From NCBI GenBank assembly GCA_964570855.1, contig CAZMZR010000149.1, positions 1 through 5,446 on the forward strand: a stretch of 5,446 bases of DNA, in the 5' to 3' direction. Every line of letters starts with the position of its first letter. The first letter of the stretch is position 1. The notes below the pieces were generated by a model. The model ran no database searches, was not told the origin of the DNA, and worked only from the letters and a program-made list of their open reading frames with translations. Below are positions 4,729 through 5,446 of the stretch, piece after piece. Origin of the DNA: JAFGPS01 sp964570855. GTDB lineage: Bacteria > Planctomycetota > Phycisphaerae > Sedimentisphaerales > Anaerobacaceae. Both the position numbers and the translations under genes were made by a program.

Positions 4729-5019
4729 ATGGCTAAAGTCCATTTTGAATTGGACAGCGAAAAGGACAAGGATAATCAAAAGAAGCATGGCGTTTCTTTT
4801 GCGACGGCCCAATATGCATTTGCCGACCCGGATCGTGTGATTGCCGAGGATATCAGCCACAACCGGACTGAAAAACGCTATTATTGCTTCGGTAAAGTCG
4901 GCGGCGGCATACTAACCGTACGTTTTACGTATCGCAAGGATATGATTCGAATCATCGGAGCAGGATATTGGCGAAAGGGAAAGAATATCTATGAAAAAGA
5001 AAATAAAATACACGAATGA
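4729..5019 (+). CDS. brnT: BrnT family toxin, 96 aa
   Basis: This is a BrnT-type ribonuclease toxin of a type II toxin-antitoxin system. The family cuts RNA and halts translation until neutralised by BrnA. The family pattern is clear: FELDSEKDKDNQKKHGVSF (6-24), with the conserved Asn16 and Lys19-His20-Gly21, then the A-x3-F-x-D segment (ATAQYAFADPD, 25-35). Next come the basic strand region with Arg46 and Arg50, and the closing ILTVRFTYRKDMIRIIGAGYWRKG (61-84), where many family members have RIISAR. The length is typical. The ATG at 4729 is the only plausible start: nearby upstream ATGs run into stops (the ATG at 4725 reads Met-Tyr-Gly-stop). The 3' end overlaps brnA by 29 nt, the usual toxin-first order. 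This gene looks more GC-rich than the TIR cluster, which suggests a separate origin. Confidence 0.92.
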   Translation: MAKVHFELDSEKDKDNQKKHGVSFATAQYAFADPDRVIAEDISHNRTEKRYYCFGKVGGGILTVRFTYRKDMIRIIGAGYWRKGKNIYEKENKIHE

Positions 5020-5236
5020 GCCGTTAGACGATGTAAAAATCATCGACGACTTTCTTCCTTCCCCAGGCGAGCTGGCTTTTAATGAGGAACAGGTCAAAAT
5101 CACGATCGGGCTGAGTAAAGCCGCCGTAAACTTCTTCAAAAAAGAAGCCAAAAAGCATCATACTCAGTATCAGAAAATGATAAGACATCTTCTGGATCTA
5201 TATGTCGCCCATCAGAAAAGGCGTAAAACCGGCTGA
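4991..5236 (+). CDS. brnA: BrnA family antitoxin, 81 aa
   Basis: The protein is the partner of the toxin just upstream. It has the usual BrnA layout: a charged N-terminus, the DDFLPSPGEL segment (19-28), then a ribbon-helix-helix-like part. That part is the strand QVKITIGLS (34-42), followed by helices AAVNFFKKEAKKHH (44-57) and YQKMIRHLLDLYVAHQ (60-75). Antitoxins of this family bind the toxin and, with it, repress their shared promoter. The start lies inside brnT, with GGGAAAG about 7-10 nt before the ATG serving as ribosome site, so translation is probably coupled. The basic tail KRRKTG overlaps the left arm of the likely terminator. It appears full length and intact. Confidence 0.9.
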   Translation: MKKKIKYTNEPLDDVKIIDDFLPSPGELAFNEEQVKITIGLSKAAVNFFKKEAKKHHTQYQKMIRHLLDLYVAHQKRRKTG

Positions 5237-5266
5237 TGTTCCCGCCCACTGACTAAGCTGGTTTTT
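5225..5266 (+). terminator. Probable intrinsic terminator of brnT-brnA
   Basis: AAAACCGGC (5225-5233) can pair with GCTGGTTTT (5257-5265) over nine positions with one G-T wobble, and the right arm runs into a T5 stretch. The left arm forms the last codons of brnA before its TGA. The loop of 23 nt is long, so the hairpin is only moderately convincing. Confidence 0.45.
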
Positions 5267-5320
5267 ATACCGCCGAGTCATGGACATTTTTCGGCTGAAA
5301 ATGGGGATTTTGATTGCATT

Positions 5321-5348
5321 TTGGCAAAGTGCGAGTACAATTTATAAT
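5321..5348 (+). promoter_or_regulatory. Strong sigma70-like promoter just before the last ATG
   Basis: TTGGCA (5321-5326) is followed after 16 nt by a perfect TATAAT (5343-5348). It is the best promoter match in the window. An ATG follows 6 nt after the -10, so transcription would start at about that codon, and there is no Shine-Dalgarno site between. Either the gene at 5355 is leaderless or the true start lies beyond the window. Confidence 0.55.
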
Positions 5349-5354
5349 TAGCCA

Positions 5355-5446
5355 ATGGAATGGCACAAAATAGCAGAGGGAATAATACAAGTTGTCAAGT
5401 CCTGGTTAAAAGTTGTCACCTTTGTTTTCATATTCCTGTTGGTGTT
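5355..5446 (+). CDS. Start of a possible membrane protein, cut by the window edge
   Basis: The frame stays open from the ATG to the end of the window (30 codons). It begins MEWHKIAEGIIQVVKSW and then turns into the hydrophobic run LKVVTFVFIFLLV, which looks like a first transmembrane helix after an amphipathic lead. A second frame from the ATG at 5360 is also open but has a less natural composition. The gene stands right after a strong promoter and has no ribosome site. The product cannot be named from 30 residues. Confidence 0.4.
   Translation, partial: MEWHKIAEGIIQVVKSWLKVVTFVFIFLLV

Noticed and set aside
4648..4860. Minus-strand 70-codon hydrophobic open frame
   Set aside because: It is antisense to brnT and its promoter region; the hydrophobic look comes from reading Lys/Glu-rich coding DNA backwards.
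4912..5151. Minus-strand 79-codon open frame
   Set aside because: It is antisense to the brnT/brnA overlap, where both plus frames match known families.

Overview
The window is bacterial DNA of moderate to low GC with short genes, clear Shine-Dalgarno sites before most of them, and an accessory-island character. It holds a minus-strand cluster led by a TIR-domain protein, a BrnT/BrnA toxin-antitoxin pair, several orphan small proteins and dispersed palindromic repeats. No rRNA, tRNA or housekeeping gene fixes the organism. The GAGCGA-type wording upstream of the first gene recalls Leptospira-like spirochaetes, and the GTCATT(G/C)CGAG repeats recall elements seen in many Gram-negative and environmental lineages. 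I treat the taxonomy as open.

Layout. Positions 1-209 are a non-coding leader. A 302-residue two-helix membrane protein (210-1118, +) and a 111-residue helical protein (1302-1637, +) follow, both unrecognised. A convergent intergenic region (1638-1920) holds an AT-only hairpin and a sequence resembling an insertion-sequence end. Five minus-strand genes then run leftward from 4129 to 1921: a 48-residue Lys/Ser/Ala-rich protein, a 308-residue TIR protein with an uncharacterised C-terminal domain, a 48-residue four-cysteine zinc-ribbon-like protein, and two unrecognised proteins of 133 and 99 residues. From 4130 to 4728 there is no gene, but there are two perfect hairpins, a 10-bp direct repeat and two tandem palindromic repeats. 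Next comes brnT-brnA (4729-5236, +), with overlapping genes and a probable terminator. A possible membrane protein starts at 5355 and runs off the right edge.

Function. The TIR protein carries the box-1 motif and the Glu expected of NAD+-consuming bacterial TIR effectors, followed by about 150 residues that may sense a trigger. A TIR effector surrounded by tiny accessory genes and next to a toxin-antitoxin module fits an anti-phage defence island. Defence is an inference from architecture and context. The TIR fold, the zinc-ribbon cysteines and the BrnT/BrnA identities are read directly from the translations. The most interesting candidate for an undescribed system is the five-gene TIR cluster. 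Two plus-strand promoters in the right part sit so close to their ATG codons that leaderless transcripts are likely.
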